In this document: one piece after another, positions 53,317-61,847 of the stretch
Numbering within the stretch: position 1 is the stretch's first letter
Layout of the letters: each line of letters begins with the position of its first letter
Assembly (NCBI RefSeq): GCF_005233515.1
Contig: NZ_QFZZ01000008.1
Span: forward strand, 186,001-250,000
Direction of reading: 5' to 3'
DNA length: 64,000 nt
DNA from: Pseudomonas sp. CFBP13508
GTDB taxonomy: Bacteria > Pseudomonadota > Gammaproteobacteria > Pseudomonadales > Pseudomonadaceae
The notes under the pieces: model-generated
Databases searched by the model: none
What the model saw: only the letters and a program-made list of their open reading frames with translations
What the model was told of the DNA's origin: nothing
Position numbers and translations under genes: made by a program

Positions 53317-55200
53317 ATGAACCTCTCGCGCCTCGCCCTGCCCTTCCTCCTGCTGCCAACCGCCAGCGCCCTTGCCGATACATTCGAACGCGATCAGGCG
53401 CTGAAGCTGCCGGACATGCTGATCAGCGCCAACCGTCAGGTCGAGGCGCGCAACGACAGCAGCGCCGCCAACACCGTGTTCACTCGCGAAGACATCGATC
53501 GCCTGCAACCGAGCGATGTGGCCGATCTGCTGCGTCGCGTGCCCGGCGTGCAAGTGGCGCAGACCGGTGGGCGCGGCAGTCTGCCGGGGATCTACATTCG
53601 CGGCACGCAATCGGCGCAGAGTCTGGTGCTGGTCGATGGCCAGCGCATCGGCAACTCGACCTCCGGCGACAGCAACCTGCAGCATCTGAACATCGAGCAG
53701 ATCGAGCGCGTCGAAGTGCTGCGCGGTTCGCGCTCGGTGATCTACGGCAGCGACGCGATTGGCGGGGTGATTCAGATCTTCACCCGGCGCGGCACCGAGC
53801 AAGGCTTGCAGCCGCGCCTGCATCTGGGCTTCGGCAGTCAGCAGACATGGGAACGCAGCTTCGGCTTATCCGGCGGCGACGACAAAACCCGCTTCAACCT
53901 CGGCGCCAGCCTCGACGAAACGGCCGGGCTCGACCGTACCCGCGAGTCGTATCCAAGCGACAGCGACCATGACGCCTACCGCAACAAATCCCTGAGCCTG
54001 AGCCTCAGCCACGCGCTGACCGATGACGTCGAAGTCGGCGCCAATCTGCTGGATAACCGTGGCAGGAGCGAATTCGACAACCCGTTCGGCCGTTTCGACA
54101 TGGACACTTTCGAGTCGGTGCAACAGCAGCCATACAGTGATTTCAATGTCAGTAGCATCAGCAGTTATGTCGATGCGCGGGTCAACGAAACCTGGAAAAC
54201 CCGCATTGAATTCGGCCACAGCGAAAACCGCGAAAAGACCTTCGACAAGCTCAACGACGAGCGCACGGTGTTCAACACCTATCGCGACTCGGTGAACTGG
54301 CAGAACGACCTGACGCTGGACGCGCGCAACAGCCTTATCCTCGGCGGCGACTGGTACGAAGACCGGGTCAACAGCAGCACTGCGTTTGACGAGGACAGCC
54401 GCTGGAATCGCGCAGCGTTCATCCAGCATCGTTATCAGGCCGACAGTTTCTCCACCGAGATCGGCCTGCGCCACGACGACAACCAGCAGTTCGGCAGCCA
54501 GAACACCTGGAGCGGCACTTTCACCCTGCCGCTGAACCCGGACAACGACGTGCTGCTGAGCTACAGCGAAGGGTTCCGTGCGCCGACCTTCAACGACCTG
54601 TACTACCCAAGCTATAGCAACTCGGATCTGAAACCGGAAACCTCGAAAAGCTACGAACTGCAATGGCGCAGCCAGTTGAGCGACAGCGCGCGGCTGGAAG
54701 CCTCGATTTACCGCACCGACCTGGAAGACGCGATCATCTTCGGCAGCAACTCACGCCCGCAGAACGTTGCGTCAGCCCGGATCAATGGCTTTGAAGCGGC
54801 ACTGAAGCAGGAGCTGTTTGGCTGGCAGAGCAATCTTGGCGTGGCGATCATTGATCCGCGAGATCGCGATACCGGGCACACACTGGCACGGCGTGCGCGG
54901 CGCACGGCCAGCTGGGATGTGGATCGGCAGTTCGATCGCTTGGGAGTGGGCGCCAGTTGGCAACTGGTCAGCGGCAGTTACGACGACCTGAACAATACCC
55001 AGGCGCTGAGCGGCTACGGCACGCTCGGGCTGCGCAGCAGTTGGGCGCTGAACCGTGAGATCAAGCTGGATCTGAAGGTGGATAACTTGCTGGACAAGGG
55101 CTACAGCCGAGCGAACTACAGCTATGACGGCGCGCAGTATGGCTATCGTGAGGAAGGTCGGGCGTGGATGTTCGGGGTCACCTGGACTCCTGAACTCTGA
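53317..55200 (+). CDS. btuB: TonB-dependent receptor, BtuB-like (vitamin B12)
   Basis: 627 residues, signal peptide ending ALA. Plug domain (about 30-160) with VADLLRRVPGVQVAQTGGRG, IYIRGTQSAQSLVLVDGQRI and VEVLRGSRSVIYGSDAIGGV, followed by a 22-strand barrel ending in a WMFGVTWTPEL beta signal. A TonB box is expected near residue 30 (LPDMLISANR region). Cobalamin as ligand is inferred from similarity to BtuB and from the btuF gene close by on the opposite strand. ATG 53317 directly starts the signal peptide. Confidence 0.88.
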   Translation: MNLSRLALPFLLLPTASALADTFERDQALKLPDMLISANRQVEARNDSSAANTVFTREDIDRLQPSDVADLLRRVPGVQVAQTGGRGSLPGIYIRGTQSAQSLVLVDGQRIGNSTSGDSNLQHLNIEQIERVEVLRGSRSVIYGSDAIGGVIQIFTRRGTEQGLQPRLHLGFGSQQTWERSFGLSGGDDKTRFNLGASLDETAGLDRTRESYPSDSDHDAYRNKSLSLSLSHALTDDVEVGANLLDNRGRSEFDNPFGRFDMDTFESVQQQPYSDFNVSSISSYVDARVNETWKTRIEFGHSENREKTFDKLNDERTVFNTYRDSVNWQNDLTLDARNSLILGGDWYEDRVNSSTAFDEDSRWNRAAFIQHRYQADSFSTEIGLRHDDNQQFGSQNTWSGTFTLPLNPDNDVLLSYSEGFRAPTFNDLYYPSYSNSDLKPETSKSYELQWRSQLSDSARLEASIYRTDLEDAIIFGSNSRPQNVASARINGFEAALKQELFGWQSNLGVAIIDPRDRDTGHTLARRARRTASWDVDRQFDRLGVGASWQLVSGSYDDLNNTQALSGYGTLGLRSSWALNREIKLDLKVDNLLDKGYSRANYSYDGAQYGYREEGRAWMFGVTWTPEL

Positions 55201-55229
55201 ACTGAGATTTGTGTTGGTTGGCAGGCCTC

Positions 55230-55322
55230 TTCGCGAGCAGGCTCGCTCCCACAGTAGACTGAGTGCGGCCACACAGTTTGTTTTCAACGCAAATCCAGTG
55301 TGGGAGCGAGCCTGCTCGCGAA
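55230..55322. repeat. REP element pair, inverted (family 2)
   Basis: TTCGCGAGCAGGCTCGCTCC and its complement at the far end, separated by about 45 bases, in the space between convergent btuB and btuF. Confidence 0.9.
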
Positions 55323-55337
55323 TACAGGCGATGCGGT

Positions 55338-56138
55338 CTACCGATCCGGCGCGATCAATTGGCAGAGTTTGGCGGTCGCACTGATCATCTGACCACTGGG
55401 CCTTTCCAGACCTTTGTCACTGACCAATAGCAGTCTCCCCTGCCTGACTGCTGCCACCTGCGGCCAGGTCTTCCACGCCCCTAGCTGCGCCTGATCACCG
55501 GCGACAATCACTTCCGGATCACGCTGCAATACCGCCTCGATACTCACCTGCGGTGCCGGCAGATTCAGCTCGGCGAAGACATTGCGCGCGCCGCACACCT
55601 CAAGCGCATCGCTGATGATCTGCCCGCCACCCACGGTGTAAAGCGGCTTGTCCCAGACTTGATAAAACACCCGCAGCGGCACATCACGACGATAACGCTG
55701 ACGAAGGTCATCCAGTTGTTTACGCAATTCGGCCGCTCGTTGCGCCCCGCGTTCAGGACGCCCGAGCTGTTCGGCAATGGCTTCGATCTGCGCCGCAAGT
55801 TGCGTCAACGTATGCGGCTCGGCGACAAACGTGGGAATGTTCAGGCGCTTGAGCTGATCACGCTGCCCGGCGCCGACGCTGCCGGGCCAGAGCAGCAGCA
55901 AATCCGGTTTCAGGCTGAGCAAGCGCTCCATGTCGAGCTGGCCGTAGCGGCCCACTGATGGAACATCCGCTATCGCCGCCGGCCGCTCGCCCGCATCCAG
56001 CACGCCGACCAGCAGGTCGGCGGAATCCAGCTCAACGACGATTTCAGACAGCGAGGGGGCGAGGCTGACCACCCGCAGTGCGGCCAGCGCCGGGCTGCTC
56101 AGGCCGAGCAGCAGAACCGCCAGCCACAGGCGACGCAT
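55338..56138 (-). CDS. btuF: Cobalamin-binding periplasmic protein BtuF-like
   Basis: 266 residues, signal peptide ending ALA. ABC-type binding protein of the class III fold: RVVSLAPSLSEIVVEL at the N-terminus, VPSVGRYGQLDMERLLSLKPDLLLL in the first lobe and QVSIEAVLQRDPEVIVAG in the second. No btuC or btuD permease/ATPase genes adjoin it, so the transport partner is elsewhere. Its ATG shares one base with the stop of the small membrane protein in front. Confidence 0.87.
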   Translation of the reverse strand: MRRLWLAVLLLGLSSPALAALRVVSLAPSLSEIVVELDSADLLVGVLDAGERPAAIADVPSVGRYGQLDMERLLSLKPDLLLLWPGSVGAGQRDQLKRLNIPTFVAEPHTLTQLAAQIEAIAEQLGRPERGAQRAAELRKQLDDLRQRYRRDVPLRVFYQVWDKPLYTVGGGQIISDALEVCGARNVFAELNLPAPQVSIEAVLQRDPEVIVAGDQAQLGAWKTWPQVAAVRQGRLLLVSDKGLERPSGQMISATAKLCQLIAPDR

Positions 56139-56557
56139 CAGCCGAGTTGACGCGGAATACGGTAGAGGTAGAACAGCACGGCGGTGGACAGCGCCAGCAG
56201 CATCAATGGCATGGCTTCGAGGCCAACGAATACCGCCAGTGCGCCAATCCAGGCCGGCAAAGACGCCACCAGCAACGCCGCACGCCGACGCGCCGCGAGG
56301 GCAATCCAGGCAGCGGGTTCTTCGGCGCTATCGAGGGCTTTTTGCGTAGCGATCAGGGCGTGTTTGTAGCGGGCGAAATACTTCAGGCTGACAAACATCG
56401 AGGCGACGCCGGCGATGAACAAAGGCATCGCCAGCACTGGCAACAGGCCCTGGCCTTCACCGAACAGCGCGTTGAGCATGAACAGCGGCAACAGCGCCAA
56501 CGCCAGGTATTGCCACCAGGCCACCGCCAACCGCCGCCGCACCTGGCCGCGGGTCAC
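56138..56557 (-). CDS. Small membrane protein of unknown function
   Basis: 139 residues from GTG 56557, which overlaps the ribA stop in a GTGA arrangement. About four hydrophobic segments (for example WWQYLALALLPLFMLNALF and LMLLALSTAVLFYLYRI) and a loop rich in Arg. It has no family motif I can name with certainty; entries of this kind are sometimes labelled MFS-like, but it is too short for that. Tight packing on both sides shows it is a genuine gene of the ribA-btuF transcript. Confidence 0.78.
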   Translation of the reverse strand: MTRGQVRRRLAVAWWQYLALALLPLFMLNALFGEGQGLLPVLAMPLFIAGVASMFVSLKYFARYKHALIATQKALDSAEEPAAWIALAARRRAALLVASLPAWIGALAVFVGLEAMPLMLLALSTAVLFYLYRIPRQLG

Positions 56558-57171
56558 GCGCGGTCGACCTCGCCCTGATGCTCGTTGCCCATCATGTGAT
56601 CGAGCTTGCTGGCCTTGGTCGCCAGGTAGAGTTTGTTGTGCGGATTGTGGCCGGTGTGCAGCGGCACGCGCTCGGCGACGACAATGCCCATGTCGGTCAG
56701 CGCTTTGACCTTGCGCGGGTTGTTGGTCATCAGGCGCAGGGATTTCACACCCAAGTGTTCGAGCATCGGCAGGCACATGGCGTAGTCGCGCTGATCGGCA
56801 GCAAAGCCCAGACGCTCGTTGGCTTCCACGGTATCGGCGCCGCCGTCCTGCAATTCATAGGCGCGGATCTTGTTCAGCAGCCCGATGCCGCGACCTTCCT
56901 GACGCAGATACAGCAGCACGCCACGGCCTTCGCGGGCGATCGCCTGCAACGCCGCTTCCAGTTGCGAGCCGCAGTCGCAACGCTGGCTGAACAAGGCATC
57001 GCCGGTCAGGCATTCGGAATGCAGACGACCGAGTACCGGGGCGCCATCGGCAATTTCACCGAGGCTCAGCACGACGTGCTCACGCCCGGTGCTCTCATCG
57101 AGAAAGCCGTGCATGGTGAATTGCGCAAAAGGCGTTGGCAGCTTGGAAGCGGCGACGAAGACGACAGGCAC
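56554..57171 (-). CDS. ribA: GTP cyclohydrolase II
   Basis: Opens GTP to 2,5-diamino-6-ribosylamino-pyrimidinone phosphate, the first riboflavin step. 205 residues with zinc ligands in SECLTGDALFSQRCDCGSQ, the catalytic YLRQEGRGIGLLNKI and the NNPRKVKAL segment, all intact. It is the only functional cyclohydrolase of the window, since the second domain of RibBX (60735) lacks these motifs. Confidence 0.97.
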   Translation of the reverse strand: MPVVFVAASKLPTPFAQFTMHGFLDESTGREHVVLSLGEIADGAPVLGRLHSECLTGDALFSQRCDCGSQLEAALQAIAREGRGVLLYLRQEGRGIGLLNKIRAYELQDGGADTVEANERLGFAADQRDYAMCLPMLEHLGVKSLRLMTNNPRKVKALTDMGIVVAERVPLHTGHNPHNKLYLATKASKLDHMMGNEHQGEVDRA

Positions 57172-57293
57172 CGATGTGCTCCTGATCTAGAAGACTGAAA
57201 ATTCGCAGGCGGGCATTGTAACAGCAGGTTCCTACAGACGCTTAGGCTGAATTATCGGGCATAACGATCAAAAAGTTTGATGACACTCCCGCT

Positions 57294-57400
57294 CCCTGTA
57301 GGAGCTGTCGAGTGCAACGAGGCTGCGATCTTTTGATCTTGATCTACAAGCAGCAGATCAAAAGATCGCAGCCTCGTTGCACTCGACAGCTCCTACAGGG
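57294..57400. repeat. Long REP hairpin (family 1)
   Basis: Very long inverted repeat of about 45 bases per arm, from CCCTGTAGGAGCTGTCGAGT to GATCTTTTGATC, with a loop of some 15 bases. It includes AGTGCAACGAGGC, which the other family 1 copies lack. It stands between the solute-binding-protein gene and ribA on the minus strand. Confidence 0.92.
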
Positions 57401-57414
57401 ATTTGTGTTGGGCT

Positions 57415-58152
57415 TCAGTTCGGGTTGAACGGATACGGCTGCTGCCACTTCTCGAAGACCGGCTTCAACTCCCCGCTCTTGACCAGTTCCGCCATGCGCC
57501 GGTCATACAGCGCCATAAGCGCGCGGGCCTGCGGGGTATCGGCGAAACCGAGAAAAAGCGGCAGTTCGGCCAGATGCGAATAACGGTACTGCGCCGGATC
57601 CGCCGCGTCGCGCACGACGGCTTCAATTTCGGTCAGCGCATCGATGTAGTAATCCGCCCGCCCCTGCTTGAGCATCAGCAGAATGCCGGTGCGCCGTTCG
57701 ATCTGGTTGAAGCGCTTGATGTTCGGCAGATAGTTTTCGTAGCGGTAGCCGCGCACCCAGGCCAAGCGGTATTTGCCCAGCGTCGCCTGTGTCGGCGGCG
57801 GGCTGCTCGCCAAGCCCAGCGCGTAGATGTGATCGGAGTCGAATTTCCACTGCGGGTACAGCACGCGCTCGGCCTCGTCGCGGTAGGAGCCGACCAGCGC
57901 GTCGACTTCCTTCAACTGCACCAGCCCGATCGAACGGGTATACGGCACCGTGCGGATATCCAGCTTGACCCCGGCCGGCTCGAAGACTTTGCGCAACACG
58001 TCCCAGGCCAGGCCGTGGCCATCGGCGGCGGTGTAATCCTCCCAGTCTTCGCTGGCCAGATGGATCACCCCAGGCACAGGCGCGGCGGCCTGCGCATGGG
58101 CGAACGTGCCCAGCAGAGCCAGAAGCAGCAGCGCCAACCCGCGTCGCAGCAT
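57415..58152 (-). CDS. Extracellular solute-binding protein, family 3
   Basis: 245 residues, signal peptide ending AHA-QA. The type 3 periplasmic binding fold can be seen in EDWEDYTAADGHGLAWDVLRKVF, DALVGSYRDEAERVLYP and ADYYIDALTEIEAVV. Such proteins bind amino acids or similar small molecules; no permease or ATPase gene is close, so it may serve another system or act as a sensor. ATG 58152 begins the signal peptide. 26 bases behind pgpA. Confidence 0.86.
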   Translation of the reverse strand: MLRRGLALLLLALLGTFAHAQAAAPVPGVIHLASEDWEDYTAADGHGLAWDVLRKVFEPAGVKLDIRTVPYTRSIGLVQLKEVDALVGSYRDEAERVLYPQWKFDSDHIYALGLASSPPPTQATLGKYRLAWVRGYRYENYLPNIKRFNQIERRTGILLMLKQGRADYYIDALTEIEAVVRDAADPAQYRYSHLAELPLFLGFADTPQARALMALYDRRMAELVKSGELKPVFEKWQQPYPFNPN

Positions 58153-58177
58153 TGCGTGTTTCCTCACGTGAGTCGAA

Positions 58178-58681
58178 TCAGGCGAATACCCAGACCAGCC
58201 CTTGCATCGCCAGCCAGGCGAACACACCGGCCAGCACGTCGTCGAGCATGATGCCGACGCCGCCATGCACATGCTTGTCGATCCAGCGGATCGGCCACGG
58301 CTTGAGAATATCGAAGAAGCGGAACACCAGAAAACCCGCGAGCAACCAGTACCAGCCTTCCGGCACCAGCCACAGGGTGATCCACATGCCGACCATTTCA
58401 TCCCAGACGATGCCTTCGTGATCGTGCACGCGCAAATCGTCAGCGACTTTGCCGCACAGCCAGAAGCCGAACAGCATGGTGATGCCAAGCATCAGCCAGT
58501 AGCCCCAGTCGGGCAGCATCTGCCACAGCGGAATGAACGGCAGGGCCACCAGCGAGCCCCACGTCCCCGGCGCTTTTGGCAAGGTGCCGGAGCCGAAGCC
58601 GAACGCGAGGAAATGCCACGGATTGCGCCAGACCGAGGGAGGCACGAATTCGGCAGGGACCTGTTTCGGGTGATCTGTCAC
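58178..58681 (-). CDS. pgpA: Phosphatidylglycerophosphatase A
   Basis: Dephosphorylates phosphatidylglycerol phosphate in membrane lipid synthesis. 167 residues from GTG 58681, whose GTGA overlaps the thiL stop. Family blocks are FGSGTLPKAPGTWGSL at the N-terminus, VHDHEGIVWDEMVGMW with the acidic metal-binding residues, and FRFFDILKPWPI. Three or four hydrophobic segments. The nusB-thiL-pgpA order is standard in Gammaproteobacteria. Confidence 0.95.
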   Translation of the reverse strand: MTDHPKQVPAEFVPPSVWRNPWHFLAFGFGSGTLPKAPGTWGSLVALPFIPLWQMLPDWGYWLMLGITMLFGFWLCGKVADDLRVHDHEGIVWDEMVGMWITLWLVPEGWYWLLAGFLVFRFFDILKPWPIRWIDKHVHGGVGIMLDDVLAGVFAWLAMQGLVWVFA

Positions 58682-59643
58682 GGTGTCTCCTGAAAATGTT
58701 GGTAGCCGCGAATTTGCGGAGTGATGTCGTGCCCGTCGCGGTCCAGCAGCACCACGCCCTGGCCCGGCAGCACTCGCCCGATCACATGGATCGGCCAACC
58801 GTCGGCCAGCAGTGCCGGCAACTCGGCGGTCGGCAAGGTGAAGGCCAGTACGTAATCATCACCACCGCTCAATGCCGCGCGCTCGGCACCGCGCTGGCCG
58901 AGAAACGCGACTAAAGCATCCGACAACGGTACACGCTCGCGTTCAATCTCAAGTCGCACCTTCGACGCCAGCGCGATATGCCCGCAATCGGCGAGCAGGC
59001 CATCGGAGATGTCCAGCGCCGCCGTAGCCTTGCCGCGCAGGGCCTGACCGAGGGCCAGTTGCGGCTGCGGCGACCAGTAATGCTCGAGCAGCGGCCGGGC
59101 GATATGCGCTTCGGCATCACGTTGGGCCAATACCAGCGGCAAGGCGCCGGCGGCATTGCCCAGTTCGCCGCCGACGCAGAGCAGATCACCGGCCTGCGCA
59201 CCGCTGCGGGTCAAGGCCTGGCCAGCGGGTACGCGGCCGAACACGGTGACCGTCAGGCTCAACGGTCCGCGCGTGGTGTCGCCGCCGACCAGTGCGACGC
59301 CGCAGCTTTGCGCCATGCGGTTCAGACCACGGGCATAGGCTTGCAGCCAATCGGCGGTTACCGTCGGTAAGGTCAGGGCAAGGGTGAAGGCAACGGGCGC
59401 GGCGCCCATGGCGGCCAGGTCACTGACCGCGACGGCCAGCGAGCGCTGACCGAGCAGAAACGGATCGCAGGGGTCGGCGAAATGCACACCGGCCACCAGC
59501 GTATCGGTAGAAACCGCCAGCTGTTCCCCTGCGGGAACCGCCAGCAAGGCGCAGTCGTCGCCGATCCCCAAAGCAACGCCTTCGCCGCCCTGCGCACAAG
59601 GCGCGGCGGCGAAGAAATTGCGGATCAGCTCAAACTCGCCCAT
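58678..59643 (-). CDS. thiL: Thiamine-monophosphate kinase
   Basis: Phosphorylates thiamine monophosphate to the active cofactor. 321 residues of the PurM/ThiL fold: MGEFELIRNFF start, GIGDDCALLAVPAG metal site, VAVSDLAAMGAAPVAF and LDISDGLLADCGHI. Fits with Dxs in the same window, which needs thiamine diphosphate. 27 bases behind nusB. Confidence 0.96.
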   Translation of the reverse strand: MGEFELIRNFFAAAPCAQGGEGVALGIGDDCALLAVPAGEQLAVSTDTLVAGVHFADPCDPFLLGQRSLAVAVSDLAAMGAAPVAFTLALTLPTVTADWLQAYARGLNRMAQSCGVALVGGDTTRGPLSLTVTVFGRVPAGQALTRSGAQAGDLLCVGGELGNAAGALPLVLAQRDAEAHIARPLLEHYWSPQPQLALGQALRGKATAALDISDGLLADCGHIALASKVRLEIERERVPLSDALVAFLGQRGAERAALSGGDDYVLAFTLPTAELPALLADGWPIHVIGRVLPGQGVVLLDRDGHDITPQIRGYQHFQETP

Positions 59644-59670
59644 GGCCGAGAAAAAGTATTCAAGCGCCGA

Positions 59671-60171
59671 TCAGCGCTTGAACGCCTTCACTTCAGCTTC
59701 ACGCAGGCGCGGGGCCAGCTTGTCGAGCACGCCGTTGACGAACTTGTGGCCGTCGGTCGAACCGAACACCTTGGCCAGCTCGATACCTTCGTTGATCACA
59801 ACGCGGTACGGCACGTCGACGCGCTTGAGCAGTTCCCAGGTCGACAGGCGCAGAACCGCCAGTTCAACCGGGTCGAGCTCTTCGATCGCCAGATCCAGGC
59901 AAGGCGTCAGGGCAGTGTCGATTTCGGTCTTGAACTGCGGAACCCCGTGAAGGATTTCGCGGAAGTAGGCACCGTCGACATCGGTGAAATCGTTATCAAC
60001 GCGAAACTGCGCTTCGATCTCGTTCAGCGATTGCTTGGCCATGTGCCACTGGTACAGCGCCTGAGTCGCGAGCTGACGGGCTTCGCGACGCTTGACGCTT
60101 TTCGAGGGTTTGCCGGCATCCGCAGGTTTCGGATCGCGCGGGTTGAAACGATCGCTTTCGTCGCTAATCAC
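59671..60171 (-). CDS. nusB: Transcription antitermination factor NusB
   Basis: 166 residues. All-helical RNA-binding protein that joins NusE (S10) at boxA of rRNA operons. Typical stretches are RREARQLATQALYQWHMA and DVPYRVVINEGIELAKVFGS followed by KFVNGVLDKLAP. About 25 polar residues precede the core. Its start overlaps the ribH stop (ATGA), a coupling found in many proteobacteria. Confidence 0.96.
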   Translation of the reverse strand: MISDESDRFNPRDPKPADAGKPSKSVKRREARQLATQALYQWHMAKQSLNEIEAQFRVDNDFTDVDGAYFREILHGVPQFKTEIDTALTPCLDLAIEELDPVELAVLRLSTWELLKRVDVPYRVVINEGIELAKVFGSTDGHKFVNGVLDKLAPRLREAEVKAFKR

Positions 60172-60644
60172 TTGGCCTCCAACTGCGCCAGCAGGCTGAC
60201 CATTTCCAGAGCGGACAGGGCAGCTTCGGCACCTTTGTTACCGGCCTTGGTGCCGGAACGTTCGATGGCTTGCTCGATGGAGTCGACGGTCAGCACGCCG
60301 AACGCAACCGGAACGCCGAATTCCATGGAGACCTGGGCCAGGCCTTTGGTGCACTCGCCAGCCACGTATTCGAAGTGCGGAGTACCGCCACGAATGACCG
60401 CGCCAAGGGCGATGATCGCTGCGAACTCGCCTTTCTGGGCGACTTTCTGCGCAACCAGCGGGATTTCGAAGGCGCCCGGTGCGCGAATGATGGTGATGTC
60501 GCTTTCGCTCACGCCGTGGCGAACCAGGGCATCAACGGCACCGCTGACCAGGCTTTCAACCACGAAGCTGTTGAAGCGGCCCACTACCAGAGCGTAGCGG
60601 CCTTTGGGGGCGATGAAGGTACCTTCGATGGTCTTCAGGGTCAT
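60168..60644 (-). CDS. ribH: 6,7-dimethyl-8-ribityllumazine synthase
   Basis: Penultimate riboflavin step: joins the pyrimidine intermediate with dihydroxybutanone phosphate. 158 residues: YALVVGRFNSFVVESLVSGA, IIRAPGAFEIPLVAQKVA, ALGAVIRGGTPHFEYVA (with the catalytic His) and PVAFGVLTVDSIEQA. It lies 90 bases behind ribBX, with a hairpin in between. Confidence 0.97.
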   Translation of the reverse strand: MTLKTIEGTFIAPKGRYALVVGRFNSFVVESLVSGAVDALVRHGVSESDITIIRAPGAFEIPLVAQKVAQKGEFAAIIALGAVIRGGTPHFEYVAGECTKGLAQVSMEFGVPVAFGVLTVDSIEQAIERSGTKAGNKGAEAALSALEMVSLLAQLEAK

Positions 60645-60666
60645 TCGTCAGTTCTCTTAAAGAGCC

Positions 60667-60689
60667 GGGACGCGTCTGCTACGCGTCCC
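60667..60689 (-). other. Hairpin between ribBX and ribH
   Basis: Perfect 9-base stem GGGACGCGT / ACGCGTCCC with loop AGCAG as read on the minus strand. No T-run follows directly, so it is more likely an RNA processing or stability element than a full terminator. Confidence 0.55.
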
Positions 60690-60734
60690 TCAGTGATTAT
60701 TTGCCGCGAATCGGAGTCCGGAAACAGCCGGTCA

Positions 60735-61826
60735 TTATTCGGAGGGCACGTATTCTACAACTTCCAGATCGAAACCGGATATCGCATTGAACTTCATTGG
60801 TGCCGACATCAAGCGCATTTTGCGCACGCCGAGGTCACGCAGGATCTGCGAACCGGCACCGACAATGCTGTAGGTGGTCGGTTTTTTCGGCGCTGCCTGC
60901 TCACCGGTTTCACGGATATGCGCCAGCAGCACGTCGCCATCGAGCGGGTGACCGAGCAGCAGCACCACACCGCTGCCGGCCTCGGCGACCGCAGCCATGG
61001 CGGCGCGCAGGCTCCAGCGGCCCGGTTGCTTGACCATCAGCAGATCGCGCAGCGGGTCCATGTTGTGCACGCGAACCAGCGTCGGTTCTTCAGCGCAGAC
61101 AGTGCCCAGCGTCAGGGCCATGTGCACGTCGCCTTCCACCGAATCACGATAGGTCACCAGGTTGAATTGGCCCAGTTCGCTGTCCAGCGGCTGCTCGGCA
61201 ATCCGCTGAACGGTACGTTCGTGGATCATTCGGTAGTGGATCAGGTCGGCGATGGTGCCGATCTTGATGTTGTGTTCGGCGGCAAAGGCTTCGAGTTCAG
61301 CGCGACGGGACATGGTGCCGTCGTCGTTCATCACTTCGCAGATCACTCCGCTCGGCTCGAAACCGGCCATGCGCGCCAGGTCGCAAGCGGCTTCGGTGTG
61401 GCCGGCGCGAGCGAGGGTGCCGCCGGCCTGGGCCATCAGCGGGAAAATGTGGCCCGGGCTGACGATGTCTTCAGCCTTGGCGTCCTTGGCCGCAGCGGCC
61501 TGCACGGTGCGCGCGCGATCGGCGGCGGAGATGCCGGTGGTCACGCCTTCGGCAGCTTCGATCGATACGGTGAACTTGGTGCCGAAACCGGAACCGTTGC
61601 GCGGCGCCATCAGCGGCAGCTTCAACAGTTCGCAGCGCTCGCGGCTCATCGGCATGCAGATCAGGCCACGGGCGTGCTTGGCCATGAAGTTGATGTGTTC
61701 GGCTTGGCAGCATTCGGCGGCCATTATCAGATCGCCTTCATTCTCGCGGTCTTCGTCATCCATGAGGATGACCATCTTGCCTTGGCGGATGTCTTCAACC
61801 AGTTCTTCGATGCTATTGAGCGCCAC
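60735..61826 (-). CDS. ribB: 3,4-dihydroxy-2-butanone-4-phosphate synthase with degenerate cyclohydrolase domain (RibBX)
   Basis: 363 residues. The N-terminal RibB domain (1-205) is complete: MVILMDDEDRENEGDLIMAA, GLICMPMSRERCELL, FTVSIEAAEGVTTGISA and PGHIFPLMAQAGGTLARAGHTEA split by its active site. The C-terminal half has the fold length of GTP cyclohydrolase II but lacks the zinc-binding Cys residues and the RQEGRGIG motif. This is the RibBX type known in Proteobacteria. Often mislabelled as bifunctional RibBA. The real GTP cyclohydrolase is ribA at 56554. Confidence 0.94.
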   Translation of the reverse strand: MALNSIEELVEDIRQGKMVILMDDEDRENEGDLIMAAECCQAEHINFMAKHARGLICMPMSRERCELLKLPLMAPRNGSGFGTKFTVSIEAAEGVTTGISAADRARTVQAAAAKDAKAEDIVSPGHIFPLMAQAGGTLARAGHTEAACDLARMAGFEPSGVICEVMNDDGTMSRRAELEAFAAEHNIKIGTIADLIHYRMIHERTVQRIAEQPLDSELGQFNLVTYRDSVEGDVHMALTLGTVCAEEPTLVRVHNMDPLRDLLMVKQPGRWSLRAAMAAVAEAGSGVVLLLGHPLDGDVLLAHIRETGEQAAPKKPTTYSIVGAGSQILRDLGVRKMRLMSAPMKFNAISGFDLEVVEYVPSE

Positions 61827-61847
61827 AAGGCACCCCCTTCTTTTGAA

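Noticed and set aside
60735..61826. Bifunctional RibBA with working GTP cyclohydrolase II
   Set aside because: Zinc-binding Cys residues and the catalytic GRGIG loop are absent from the C-terminal half.
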